Shown piece after piece: positions 54,777 to 63,590 of a stretch of DNA of 64,000 bases (the first letter of the stretch is position 1; each line of letters begins with the position of its first letter). A program made the position numbers and the translations under genes. The notes beneath the pieces are model-generated. The model searched no databases, had not been told where the DNA came from, and saw only the letters and a list, made by a program, of their open reading frames with translations. This DNA is from Alcaligenes faecalis (lineage in GTDB: Bacteria; Pseudomonadota; Gammaproteobacteria; Burkholderiales; Burkholderiaceae_B): assembly GCF_009497775.1 (NCBI RefSeq), contig NZ_CP031012.1:434001-498000 (forward strand), written 5' to 3'.

Positions 54777-55841
54777 ATGCAACCCGTCTTACCCGCATTC
54801 CTCATCGCTCGCTGGCTATTGCTGCTATTGCTGGCCGCAGGCGTCTACTTTTTGAAGGGATTTCTGGTCCCTGTTCTGGCCGCGCTGATCATAGGCCTGG
54901 CCGGTTGGCCCTTATATAAACGGCTGGTCGTACGCTGCAATGGCCGCACCGCACTGGCTGCCACACTGGCCCTGCTGGTCGTCATCGTGGTCCTGGTCGT
55001 GCCTTTGTCCCTGGCCTTGTCCTTTGCGATCCAGGAAGCCAGCAGCTTCATCACTTGGGCGCTGGCCGCTAACCGCTACGGCACACCCACCCCGGAATGG
55101 ATCAAAGCCATGCCCCTGATGGGCGAGCGCTTGACCGAGTACTGGCAAGTCTATTTAGGCGAGCCTCACGCGCTGGGTGAGCTGGTCGAGATGGTTAGCG
55201 GCCAGCACCTGGGCAATATCTACCGCATGGTCCTGTCTGCCACAGGCAACGTATTCCACCTGCTGCTGACCGTGCTGTTCATGCTGATCACGCTGTTCTT
55301 CATCTTCAAGGATGGCGACAGACTGCTGGTGCAATTGGATATTGTTGGTGAACGCGTCCTGCCAGGCCGCTGGCAGCGTTTCTCCCGCGTCGTCCCTGCT
55401 ACCGTGAACTCTACCGTTACCGGCATGGGGTTGATCGCCTTGGGCGAGGGCGTGGTCCTGGGGATTGCCTACTGGATTGCAGGGGTGCCTTCGCCTGTAT
55501 TGCTGGGTGTGATTACCGGCTTCATGGCGTTGATTCCCGGTGGTGCGCCTTTGTCCTTTACCTTGGTGTCGCTCTACCTGGTTGGCTCCGGCCATCTGGT
55601 TGCCGGTGTCAGCCTGTTCCTGTGGGGCGCTATTGAGCTATTCATCGTCGATAAAACACTCCGACCACGTCTGGTTGGTGGGCCGGTGAAACTGCCATTC
55701 CTGCCGACTTTCTTTGGCCTGGTTGGCGGTGTGCAAACAATGGGCATCGTGGGCTTGTTCATCGGCCCGGTCCTGATGGCTTTGTTGGTTGCGATCTGGA
55801 GAGAGTGGATTCGTAACGGGCAAGCTGTGGCAGGGGACTAA
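54777..55841 (+). CDS. AI-2E family (YdiK/PerM-like) membrane transporter, 354 aa
   Basis: A polytopic protein with paired N-terminal helices, a soluble helical middle (about 90-150) and five or so C-terminal helices. LITLFFIFKDGDRL, ATVNSTVTGMGLIALGEGVVLGIAYWIAGVPSPVLLG and ALIPGGAPLSF are family features. Despite the family name, transport of AI-2 is not implied; members move varied substrates or Na+/H+. Confidence 0.88.
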   Translation: MQPVLPAFLIARWLLLLLLAAGVYFLKGFLVPVLAALIIGLAGWPLYKRLVVRCNGRTALAATLALLVVIVVLVVPLSLALSFAIQEASSFITWALAANRYGTPTPEWIKAMPLMGERLTEYWQVYLGEPHALGELVEMVSGQHLGNIYRMVLSATGNVFHLLLTVLFMLITLFFIFKDGDRLLVQLDIVGERVLPGRWQRFSRVVPATVNSTVTGMGLIALGEGVVLGIAYWIAGVPSPVLLGVITGFMALIPGGAPLSFTLVSLYLVGSGHLVAGVSLFLWGAIELFIVDKTLRPRLVGGPVKLPFLPTFFGLVGGVQTMGIVGLFIGPVLMALLVAIWREWIRNGQAVAGD

Positions 55842-55868
55842 ACCCTGGACGCAGAGCAGAAAATCGAG

Positions 55869-55899
55869 CAGGCCAGGATAATGTTCCTGGCCTGTTTTT
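55869..55899 (+). terminator. Terminator after the AI-2E family gene
   Basis: CAGGCCAGGA and TCCTGGCCTG arms around TAATGT are followed by TTTTT. Confidence 0.88.
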
Positions 55900-56149
55900 A
55901 TTTGGAATTCAAGTTCGAGTATGGCCAAGAGTGGTGCAGGTTTCTGCCTGCTGAGAACCGCCCGTTATTGCTTAAGCAGTTGTGACAAAGCAGGTGGAAA
56001 ATGGGGGTTCAGACGGGCTTTAGGCAGGAATGTTTTCAGCCCCAGGCTAAATTTAAAAAAATTGCTGTAGCGCTTGCCAAAACCCCCAGTAATCTGCGTA
56101 TAATAACAATCTTTCCTTCCAAGCCTGGATTCCCAGGTTGCCATACCTA

Positions 56150-56234
56150 GCCCGGGTGGTGAAATTGGTAGACGCAGGGGACTCAAAATCCCCCGCCGCA
56201 AGGCGTGCCGGTTCGATTCCGGCCCCGGGCACCA
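56150..56234 (+). tRNA. tRNA-Leu (anticodon CAA)
   Basis: An 85-base class II tRNA with encoded CCA. Acceptor arms GCCCGGG and CCCGGGC pair perfectly; the anticodon loop CTCAAAA gives CAA at 56184-56186; the variable arm CGCCGCAAGGCG and the T-arm GCCGG-TTCGATT-CCGGC are intact. It starts an AT-richer accessory region, and leucine tRNAs are common integration sites. Confidence 0.96.
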
Positions 56235-56914
56235 ATCAAAAATCCCTAGTGTTCACAAGCACTTAGCGCGATTCAAGTCTTAGCCCCAATACTGGGGGAT
56301 TTTCCTCAAAGTTCGCTTAGGTACAGTTTCGGTACACTGACGCAGCGCAATGCGTTTGACGGAGTATGTGTAGTGACGATTGGTCTCGCCGTACTGAGGA
56401 TGAAATGGTGTGCGGTGTATACATTCAGTGATTCTCTGCGGCACCGATTGAGCCACCGTTGTATCTGAAATGGAGAATGACCTTAGCCGTGGACGGGATT
56501 TTTTGACTGAATGTCTGCAATATTAGCGTCTTCAGTGCGCTGCACCGAGTTCTTACTGGAGACCGACGAATTTGGTCTAGACAAAACGTTCCCGCGTGCA
56601 AGGGCTACCCTGGTGTTTTATCTATTGTCTGACAATGACAACAACTCTTGTCGTTCTGTAGTGGCTCTTGTACACGGGATTAGGACTGAACAATAGCAAA
56701 CAGAAGTGTTGAACCGTTAAGCCGGAGGCTTCAACGGCTCGCTAGGGATATTTTTAGAAGAAAATCGGTGAAAGGTTGCGTGATCTGAGCGTAGTGCGAT
56801 CTGGTCGCTCTCATGGCGGCCTCTTGGGGGAGGAAGTTACGTAGGAGCACCTTACTTAAGAGAGAAAAATGTGACTCATTGCTCGAAAAGCCTTTTAATA
56901 GTTTCGAGTGTTAT
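56235..56914. other. Gene-free stretch after tRNA-Leu, start of accessory region
   Basis: No convincing gene is present in 680 bases. A repeated GGTACA (56319-56324 and 56332-56337, AGGTACAGTTTCGGTACACTG) is the sort of short repeat found at recombinase sites. Only a short ORF (56511-56696, 61 codons) without recognisable features is open. No integrase is seen. Confidence 0.45.
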
Positions 56915-58591
56915 TTATCTTCGAGGTAGGGGCTCTTTAGTGCGCTCTTCTCCTCCCCGGCGGCGCTTATCCCTTCTAGCAGGAGGGGTGATGTCGAGAG
57001 CGCGCCATAACATTGGATGAACATTGATTGAAGAGCTTTTCTTGTATTGACCATCCGAAATACCTCGGTCATCCAAATGAGACCAACTAGCTCGCTCTGC
57101 CGCCTCAGGCTTTATGCCAATAATAGATGTGGTATATAACACCTTGAGAACCTGAATTAGGCAGGCATTGACACTACGCTGATTTTGAAGATACAGCTGA
57201 GCAACGTGGCCCACTGGGTCGGTATCTGGGAGCTCAAGCCAGTGCTCTTGAAGACAATCTTCCAATTGTATTTGTGTAATTTCAGAGTATTTAAAATGAG
57301 AGTTTCTGCCCCTCAAGATTTCTGTGCATGCATCTAATGACGAGTAATGACCACTCCATTCATCTCTAAGCGATCGTAATCTACCTAAAGAATATGCTCT
57401 TTCTGCGTCTTGAACAGTGGAGGATGGGACTGTTTCTTTTCCTTCGCAAAGTTCGATGCATGAATTTACAAAAGCAATAACATCGCGAGGTCTTAAGAGT
57501 GTACGTGCAATTAAATAGTCTATGGCTGACTCACCGCGTACTTCACTGCGAAAAACATCGTCAAATCTAACAGTTCTTTGCGTATATTGTTCTTTGATAA
57601 GTTTATCAATACGTAGATCTAATAGATTTTTAAGCTGACTTTTGCTCCACCGTAACCGAAGAATTAGCCCTTCAAATTTCTCCTCTTGAAATCCGGCATC
57701 ACGAGTTTTTTCAAATACTGTTCGAAGAAGATCTTCTCGTAAAGCTACTATGGCTTTTACTGATCTGACGCGTTGAAAAGCTCTAACAGTTTCAATAAGA
57801 GCGCGGATTAATTTGAATCTTATTCGATCATCTACCCAAGAATCATCCAGTCGATCAATTACTAGATAAAATCTATTTTTTGGATCTGTGAATATCTCGT
57901 CTGCTAGTAAGTCAATAATTTCACCCAATTCACGAACTTGATTTTCATTCACGATCGCTTGTGCTTTATGAAGAACTTCGGCTTTCGCTTCGTTAGTAAG
58001 CACGCGTGCACCTGCAGCATTTAATGTTATGCCATGTTTTTTTGCATCAACAGCAGCTGATAAGGTTTTCTCGAGCTTGGTTGTAAATTCTTTTACTCTT
58101 GTTTCTGTATCCTGCCAAAATTTGTCATTCCATTGTTTCAGATATTCTACAGCTCGTTTTTTAGCAGGGTCTCTTTGGAAAAGATCACGAAATTGATCTA
58201 GAAATCCCCATGGGTCTTTTGCATTTATTTTGTAGCGTCTGCAAAGTAGCTCAACAACAAAGACATGTCGCCACAGCAATTGATAGAAAAGGTCTAATTT
58301 TACTCCTGCGGCTTCGAAGAATTGGATGATGTCTGAGTTGGCTACATAGCCTAGCGAAAGAGCTTCTGCGCGAATTTCTATAGCATTTTGTTGAACATCA
58401 AGCAAACGTGACAGAAGAGCACTCTTGCCTGCTCCTACGCGTCCAACAACGATACGTTTCGGGTCTTCACAGTCGACCAGAGAGTCAATATCGCCAGTGT
58501 TTAGGAAGCAATCTCTGAGGAAACGCTCGTCAGACTCAGCGTCCATGGCGCCGACAGAGCTATTGCGTCGAAACACATATCGCATCATCAT
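56915..58591 (-). CDS. P-loop ATPase, Sll1717-like, 558 aa
   Basis: An AAA/STAND-like ATPase: N-terminal AESDERFLRDCFLNTG (about 18-33), Walker A VVGRVGAGKSALL (48-60), a long helical middle, and Walker B-like FYLVIDRLDDSW (241-252), then an arginine-rich helical part. The layout fits the Sll1717 family of P-loop ATPases. The last 25 residues are very basic. DNA is AT-richer than the surrounding core genes, a sign of transfer. Members occur in accessory islands; a phage-defence role is a guess. ATGATGATG gives three possible starts, the third best spaced from AGGGG. Confidence 0.7.
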   Translation of the reverse strand: MMMRYVFRRNSSVGAMDAESDERFLRDCFLNTGDIDSLVDCEDPKRIVVGRVGAGKSALLSRLLDVQQNAIEIRAEALSLGYVANSDIIQFFEAAGVKLDLFYQLLWRHVFVVELLCRRYKINAKDPWGFLDQFRDLFQRDPAKKRAVEYLKQWNDKFWQDTETRVKEFTTKLEKTLSAAVDAKKHGITLNAAGARVLTNEAKAEVLHKAQAIVNENQVRELGEIIDLLADEIFTDPKNRFYLVIDRLDDSWVDDRIRFKLIRALIETVRAFQRVRSVKAIVALREDLLRTVFEKTRDAGFQEEKFEGLILRLRWSKSQLKNLLDLRIDKLIKEQYTQRTVRFDDVFRSEVRGESAIDYLIARTLLRPRDVIAFVNSCIELCEGKETVPSSTVQDAERAYSLGRLRSLRDEWSGHYSSLDACTEILRGRNSHFKYSEITQIQLEDCLQEHWLELPDTDPVGHVAQLYLQNQRSVNACLIQVLKVLYTTSIIGIKPEAAERASWSHLDDRGISDGQYKKSSSINVHPMLWRALDITPPARRDKRRRGGEERTKEPLPRR

Positions 58592-58822
58592 CCCCTAGTA
58601 TATGTTTACGTGACACACTGTAGCAGTATGGCGACTCTCGAACGAGATCTCGGTTACCCCTAATTGGCAGTTGTTTGATTCTACTTGTAATCTCATATAT
58701 ACCCTCCATGCCCTTATGGATTTCAGATTGTTTCTTTTTTTAAATGATTTTGAAATTTAAAGAATTAAGTAGTTGTGGCTATAAATCTTCGATAATCGAT
58801 TCAGCTGGCTCTAGGTATAAAG

Positions 58823-59926
58823 ATGAGCTTCGGTGGCGCGGGTGCTAGCTGCAAGTTGGGGTTATGGGATCATCTCAAGATCAGGTTTTTGGGATTTTCG
58901 GCTCGTTATACACTATATAAAGCAGCGCCTACGCCTACCCCCAAGCCGCGCCAGCCTGCTAAACAAACACAGAATTTTGCTTTGGTATGCGGAGTCACAG
59001 ATCAAGGAATGTTGAGCTTCCATGATCAGGACGGAGAGCCTGTTTCCGAGTCGGTTGTTGAGCTAGCCAAAAAGCAGAATCGCCAAGCTATTCAAACCTT
59101 AATCCAACGTAAATGCGACGAAATAAATAGTGAATGTGAAGCGGTAGCTAATATTCATTTAGACACTCCTGCGCCTCATATTGCACCCAGGTATGTTTCA
59201 GAGCGTTTTCTTCGTTCTGAGCCCTTGTTGCCTGCTTTGTTAAGTGCGAAATGGTGGGAAAAGTTTTTTCCCAAACGTTTAGAAAAATTGAATCAGCTCA
59301 ATCAGCAGATAGCCGGGGAGCATCAGCGTTTGTTGGCGGCATGGAAAAGTGATCAGTCTCAACATGTGTATGAGCAAGAGCAGCAGCGCAAGCTGCTTGA
59401 AGAGAATATCTATCAAGATACGGCAGCGATGGAGCAATGGCTGGAGGCTAATCTCCAAAACATTGCTTGGCCTCGGGAGACGCTAATATCGTTAGACATT
59501 GCGGAGCAGGGAAAGCATGTTCACTTGGACATTGATTTGCCGGAGATTGAGGACATGCCCTCGAAGATTGCAGCGGTTCCGGCAAGGGGCTTGAAGCTGT
59601 CTGTGAAGGATTTGCCAGCAGTGCAAGTTCGTAAGCGCTACATGGCCCATGTTCATGGAGTAGGCTTCCGGATTATTGGCGAAACCTTTGCAGCTCTTCC
59701 TGTCGTTCAGCGCATCACTCTATCAGGGTTTTCTCAGCGCCATGATCCGGCCACTGGGCAGTTGCGTGATGATTATTTGTACTCAGTGAAGGTGAGTCGG
59801 GAAGCTTGGGCAGGGATAAATTTTGAGATGCTGCCCATGATTGATGTGGTTGAGGCGCTGGCTCAGTTTGATCTTCGGCGCAATATGAGCAAGACGGGTG
59901 TTTTTAAACCTATCGAACCCTTTTGA
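58823..59926 (+). CDS. DUF4236-type protein with reduced N-terminal domain, 367 aa
   Basis: From about residue 50 on it follows the long DUF4236 proteins: NIHLDTPAP near 114, a charged coiled-coil (about 150-200, KLNQLNQQIAGEHQRLL), WPRETLISLDI, HLDIDLPEIEDMPSK, MAHVHGVGFRIIGETFAALP, LSGFSQRHDPATG and the end TGVFKPIEPF. The usual N-terminal DUF4236 beta domain of about 55 residues, with its FSKSG and GIPGTGLSY words, is missing or badly diverged. It may be a truncated gene. Function unknown. Divergent from the ATPase gene across 230 bp. Confidence 0.65.
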   Translation: MSFGGAGASCKLGLWDHLKIRFLGFSARYTLYKAAPTPTPKPRQPAKQTQNFALVCGVTDQGMLSFHDQDGEPVSESVVELAKKQNRQAIQTLIQRKCDEINSECEAVANIHLDTPAPHIAPRYVSERFLRSEPLLPALLSAKWWEKFFPKRLEKLNQLNQQIAGEHQRLLAAWKSDQSQHVYEQEQQRKLLEENIYQDTAAMEQWLEANLQNIAWPRETLISLDIAEQGKHVHLDIDLPEIEDMPSKIAAVPARGLKLSVKDLPAVQVRKRYMAHVHGVGFRIIGETFAALPVVQRITLSGFSQRHDPATGQLRDDYLYSVKVSREAWAGINFEMLPMIDVVEALAQFDLRRNMSKTGVFKPIEPF

Positions 59927-60056
59927 CGGTTAGTTGCTCTAGATTTACCGAGTACAAGAGGGCGCAGTAAAGCTAGCGCTCTAAAAGGGAGCCTGGCATG
60001 GTTCCCTAATAGACTCATCAAAACACGTAGGCATTTTCGATATCGGATAGCCAGCA

Positions 60057-60602
60057 TCAAGTCGGCTTGACCAGATACCCCCTCATCCCCAAAAGCCGTG
60101 TAGGTTGTTTGGACGTCAAGTCTGACAATTTGTCATAGATATCAATCAGCGGCGTGCCCTTACTTAGCTCCAGTTCATACAAGGCAACTTTCTCCGCCTG
60201 GTACTTGCCATCAGCCAGCAAGAAATAGGTTGTGCTTTCTTCCGTGACAGGTTCACGTGTGTTTGAGTAGTACATCGGCCCACCTTTTAGCCAGTCGGTG
60301 ATATCTACCAGGATTTCGTGCATGGCTTGTCTTTTAGGCCCTCCTTCATAAACGATATCTTTCAGAAAATCACTACGTTCCTTTTCGTCCATTTTGCTGA
60401 CGATATTGCGCATTGCAAAGCTGCCGTGCTTAAGCTCGGTGACTTGAGTTTGCTGTTGAGCTGCAGGCGAGATCGTCACTTGTGTAGATGCTGCCGCAAG
60501 AACGGCTTGGAAACTTTGGGTGGCTGCGCTTGCGATGGGCTGCTGCTGATTGACGTTTGTGTCAGCTAACGCAGACTTAGGTGTTGATGAGTTGATAAGC
60601 AT
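60057..60602 (-). CDS. Unrecognised protein, tandem paralogue A, 181 aa
   Basis: I do not recognise a family. The first 75 residues are Ser/Ala/Gln-rich and look disordered; from about 85 it is well ordered (IVSKMDEKERSDFLKDIVYEG, ITDWLKGGPMYYSNT, GTPLIDIYDKLSDL, LLGMRGYLVKPT). Its C-terminal 78 residues match the next gene at about 44 positions by eye. No signal peptide is seen. Start 60602 is chosen because the resulting N terminus (MLINSSTP) matches the paralogue (MFVSSSPP) and has AGGA upstream. Confidence 0.7.
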   Translation of the reverse strand: MLINSSTPKSALADTNVNQQQPIASAATQSFQAVLAAASTQVTISPAAQQQTQVTELKHGSFAMRNIVSKMDEKERSDFLKDIVYEGGPKRQAMHEILVDITDWLKGGPMYYSNTREPVTEESTTYFLLADGKYQAEKVALYELELSKGTPLIDIYDKLSDLTSKQPTRLLGMRGYLVKPT

Positions 60603-60687
60603 GGGTCGCATCCTGGAGTTGTCTGTTGCAGTCGAGAAAGGCGGGTATATCAATGCTTCGCTTATAGGCCTTCAAGTGAACAGAGAT

Positions 60688-61242
60688 TTATGTGGGCGCA
60701 ACCAGATACCCCATCATCCCCAGGAATCGTACGGGTTGCTGTGACGTTAGCTCACACAGGTTTTCATAGATCTCGATCAGAGGGGTGCCGTTTCGTAATC
60801 CTGTCTCAAGCACTGATATTTTCTGTGATCGGTATTGGCTTGCCGCCGCATTGAAATAGGTTTTGCTTTCTACTGTTACCAGTTCACCCGTATTGGAGTA
60901 ACGGATAGGCCCTCCATGTATCCACTCGGTCAGATCCAGTAATCCTCCTGGGCCATCTCCTTTGCCTGCTATGTCTTCGTAAACCATTCCTTTGAGCAAG
61001 TCTCGCAGCATGGCGTCGTCCATTTTGTGAATGGACTCGTCCATGACGAAGACGCTTTTAACGATATTTTCTTGAGGTTTTGGTGGAGTGGGGCTGGGTA
61101 AATCGATTTTTGGAATGCCGACCTGTTTGGAGAGTCCAGCAAGAACCTCATTGAAATTGGATGAGTTTGCTGTATCAACCTGCTGCTTTTTTTTGACTTG
61201 CACAGCAGGCGCGACTTCGGGGGGGGAAGAGCTAACAAACAT
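60688..61242 (-). CDS. Unrecognised protein, tandem paralogue B, 184 aa
   Basis: Paralogue of the downstream gene, same strand, 85 bp apart. A Pro/Lys/Ser-rich N-terminal half (with NSSNFNEVLAGLSKQVG at 26-42) leads into the conserved part (MDESIHKMDDAMLRDLLKG, TEWIHGGPIRYSNTGEL, GTPLIEIYENLCEL, FLGMMGYLVAPT). AAGG lies eight bases before the ATG. The shared layout of a variable disordered front and conserved end suggests recent duplication. Function unknown. Confidence 0.7.
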   Translation of the reverse strand: MFVSSSPPEVAPAVQVKKKQQVDTANSSNFNEVLAGLSKQVGIPKIDLPSPTPPKPQENIVKSVFVMDESIHKMDDAMLRDLLKGMVYEDIAGKGDGPGGLLDLTEWIHGGPIRYSNTGELVTVESKTYFNAAASQYRSQKISVLETGLRNGTPLIEIYENLCELTSQQPVRFLGMMGYLVAPT

Positions 61243-61303
61243 GAGCGGGACCTTTTTGAGCAGGTATCAGGGTAGGGGCGTGCGGATGACGTCTGGTTGG
61301 GGC

Positions 61304-61726
61304 TTAGAGTTTGTAATAGACGGTGACCGTTATGGGCACATAGGCAGGAGGATAGAGGCCACCAAAGTTGGTTGCGCGAAGCACGACGTATATTGGCCTG
61401 CTAGCGTCGCGGTTTCTGAAGTTGTAGGTGGTGAACTCCTTGTCGTACATTGGCACGCAATCTGAAATGCCGTTCCAGCACACATGAGTTGTTGACGAAA
61501 CTCTGTCGATTTGGTCTCCAGACATATAGGCTTCAACACGCTCAATTTTTGCTCCTGCTGGCAAGGAATGGCCAAACTGGATGGGGTTGAAGCTAAGGTG
61601 ATAGGTCTCCAGCCTCGTTATCTGGAGAGTATGTTTCCCCGTCCAGAAGTTCTGCGCGTATGCGTTAGATGTAAATAATAAAAACTGAATGACAATAAAT
61701 GACGTTAATTTAAATAGTTTTTTCAA
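61304..61726 (-). CDS. Small secreted protein with one Cys pair, 140 aa
   Basis: Begins with TTG at 61726 after GAGGAAG. A clear signal peptide (KKLFKLTSFIVIQFLLFTSNAYA, cleavage near 24) is followed by a beta-rich mature part with two cysteines in HVCWNGISDC and a VPITVTVYY end. The pattern vaguely recalls FlhE-like periplasmic proteins, but I would not assign it. It lies upstream of the paralogue pair on the same strand, 61 bp away, so they may be one operon. Confidence 0.7.
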   Translation of the reverse strand: MKKLFKLTSFIVIQFLLFTSNAYAQNFWTGKHTLQITRLETYHLSFNPIQFGHSLPAGAKIERVEAYMSGDQIDRVSSTTHVCWNGISDCVPMYDKEFTTYNFRNRDASRPIYVVLRATNFGGLYPPAYVPITVTVYYKL

Positions 61727-62260
61727 TTTTCTTCCTCGGTTGGTTCTATTTTTTTATTCTATTCTCCATTGAGGTTGGCTAATTGATGGTTTGCATTGGT
61801 AAAGGCGCCTAATTCGCTGTTTTGATTGTTTATTTTTCCAATTTTCATTAATTAGGTAGTTTATTTTTAATGCTTAATTCTGTTTTTATGAATGGTTTTA
61901 TTTTTTTGGTTTCTATTATTTTTTTTGAAATTTACATTAATTCTGAGCGTTCGAAATTGGATATGGTTTATCTGTATTAGGGATCGTAGTGTTTGTTAGT
62001 CACTATGTTTCTGGCGTCACACCCTCAGCCTTGTATGTCTCTGGCAAGCTGCCTTGTTGTATCCAGGGGAAGCCGTCGAAAGCAGGTTGATGTAGTGCTT
62101 AATCATTAGCAGGCTGCATCGAGATGGAGATTAATCGCTGGGGAAGCTACAGACATATTCCTCTGTAGATAACTTCAAATAGATGCGGGCTGTGGTAAGA
62201 GTTTCTCTTGGCAAGAGGCTGGCAGGATCAGCCCTCATCACTGCCAGCCGTAACGCCGAC
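61727..62260. other. AT-rich gene-free stretch at the right edge of the accessory region
   Basis: No gene is seen. 61730-61960 is strikingly T-rich (runs such as TTTTATTTTTTTGG) unlike the rest of the window, and after about 62000 composition returns to normal. No copy of the tRNA-Leu 3' end is visible, so an island boundary is not proven. Confidence 0.5.
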
Positions 62261-63487
62261 CTAGCAATCCACCACCCTGGTTTCGCAAGCCCCCAACACC
62301 GCCACAGGCGTCCTGCTCGCCCCCTCCCTATCCCGCCGATCCAATCTCCCCGCCAACACCGTCAGCCCCAAAGCCAGCAACACAATCCCAGCCCCGATCC
62401 AGGTGGTATGGATCAACCCCATTCGTTCCACGATCACCCCACCGCCTAATGCACCGATGGCAATCCCGATATTGAACGCCGCAATGTTCAGCCCCGAGGC
62501 TACGTCTACAGCCTGCGGGGCAAAACGGTAGGCCTGGTTGACGACGTAAATTTGCAGCGCGGGTACGTTTCCGAAGGCAACGCCTCCCCAGGCCAGCACG
62601 GTGGCCAGCATCAGCCAACGGTTTGTCGCGGTAACGCTCAGCACCAGCAGCACCACGGCCAGCAGCAGGAAAATCAGTTTCAGGGCAGGGATAGGGCCGT
62701 GGCGGTCGGCCAGTTTGCCGCCCCACAGATTGCCTACGGCTACCGACACGCCATAGGCCAGCATCACCCAGCCCACGGCGTGGCTGGAAAAGCCTGTGAT
62801 CTGCTCCAGCATGGGAGCCAGAAAGGTGAAGGCGGTGAACGAGCCTCCGTATCCCACCGCCGTCATGGCGTAGACCAGCAGCAGCCGGGGTTGTCCGAAC
62901 ACGCTTAGCTGCTGACGCAAGGTGGTCGCCTTGCTAGGCGCCACGTTCTTGGGCACAAAGATCAAACTTCCCAGAAAGGCGATGACGCCCAGTGCAGCAA
63001 CGGCCAGGAAGGTGATGCGCCAGCCGTATTCCTGACCGATGAAGGTGCCCAATGGCACGCCGGTTACCAGGGCTGCGGTCAGGCCAGTGAACATGATGGC
63101 AATGGCGCTGGCGGCTTTTTCTTTGGGGACCAGGCTGGCGGCGATGGTGGAGCCAATGGAAAAGAAAACGCCATGTGCCAGTCCGGTCAGGATGCGGGCC
63201 ACGATCAGGGAGTCGTATCCCGGTGCCAGCCAGGCGACCAGGTTGCCCAGGGTGAACAAGGCCATCAGGGCCAGCATCAGTGCCTTGCGGGGGATTTTGC
63301 CGGTCAGGGCGGTCAGGACAGGTGCGCCGATAGCCACGCCCAGGGCGTAGAGGCTGACCAGCAGCCCGGCAGAGGGCAGGCTCACGTTCAGGTCGGCCGC
63401 GATGGTAGGTAACAGGCCAACAATGACGAACTCGGTCGTTCCGATGGCGTAGGCGCTGATGGTCAGCGCCAAAAGAGCGATAGGCAT
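62261..63487 (-). CDS. MFS efflux transporter (AraJ/YdhP-like), 408 aa
   Basis: Twelve hydrophobic segments; N-terminal TISAYAIGTTEFVIVGLLPTIAADLNVS, LLVSLYALGVAIGAPVLTALTGKIPRK and RILTGLAHGVFFSIGSTIAA match the arabinose-efflux (AraJ/PbuE/YdhP) branch of drug:H+ antiporters. ATG 63487 is preferred over 63523, which would lie before the hairpin. The ribosome site AAGGA is buried in a perfect inverted repeat. Divergent from a LysR gene that may regulate it. Confidence 0.9.
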   Translation of the reverse strand: MPIALLALTISAYAIGTTEFVIVGLLPTIAADLNVSLPSAGLLVSLYALGVAIGAPVLTALTGKIPRKALMLALMALFTLGNLVAWLAPGYDSLIVARILTGLAHGVFFSIGSTIAASLVPKEKAASAIAIMFTGLTAALVTGVPLGTFIGQEYGWRITFLAVAALGVIAFLGSLIFVPKNVAPSKATTLRQQLSVFGQPRLLLVYAMTAVGYGGSFTAFTFLAPMLEQITGFSSHAVGWVMLAYGVSVAVGNLWGGKLADRHGPIPALKLIFLLLAVVLLVLSVTATNRWLMLATVLAWGGVAFGNVPALQIYVVNQAYRFAPQAVDVASGLNIAAFNIGIAIGALGGGVIVERMGLIHTTWIGAGIVLLALGLTVLAGRLDRRDREGASRTPVAVLGACETRVVDC

Positions 63488-63489
63488 GC

Positions 63490-63523
63490 TTGCATCCTTG
63501 CGTCGTGCAGTAAAAGGATGCAA
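63490..63523 (-). promoter_or_regulatory. Perfect hairpin covering the ribosome site of the MFS gene
   Basis: TTGCATCCTT (63490-63499) and AAGGATGCAA (63514-63523) are perfect 10-bp inverted arms with 14 bases between. In the minus-strand mRNA the second arm AAGGATGCAA carries the ribosome site and ends two bases before the ATG. Alternatively it is a DNA operator. Confidence 0.7.
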
Positions 63524-63590
63524 TTGTCTGCCTGCTTATTTATTCTAAAAAGTCTATATTGACCAAAATTCTTTTGATTTAAATTCAATA

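Noticed and set aside
56235..56914. Integrase gene expected after tRNA-Leu
   Set aside because: No frame shows tyrosine or serine recombinase motifs; only a 61-codon ORF is open.
61981..62260. Second copy of the tRNA-Leu 3' end as attR
   Set aside because: Scanning by eye found no match to the last 20 bases of the tRNA.
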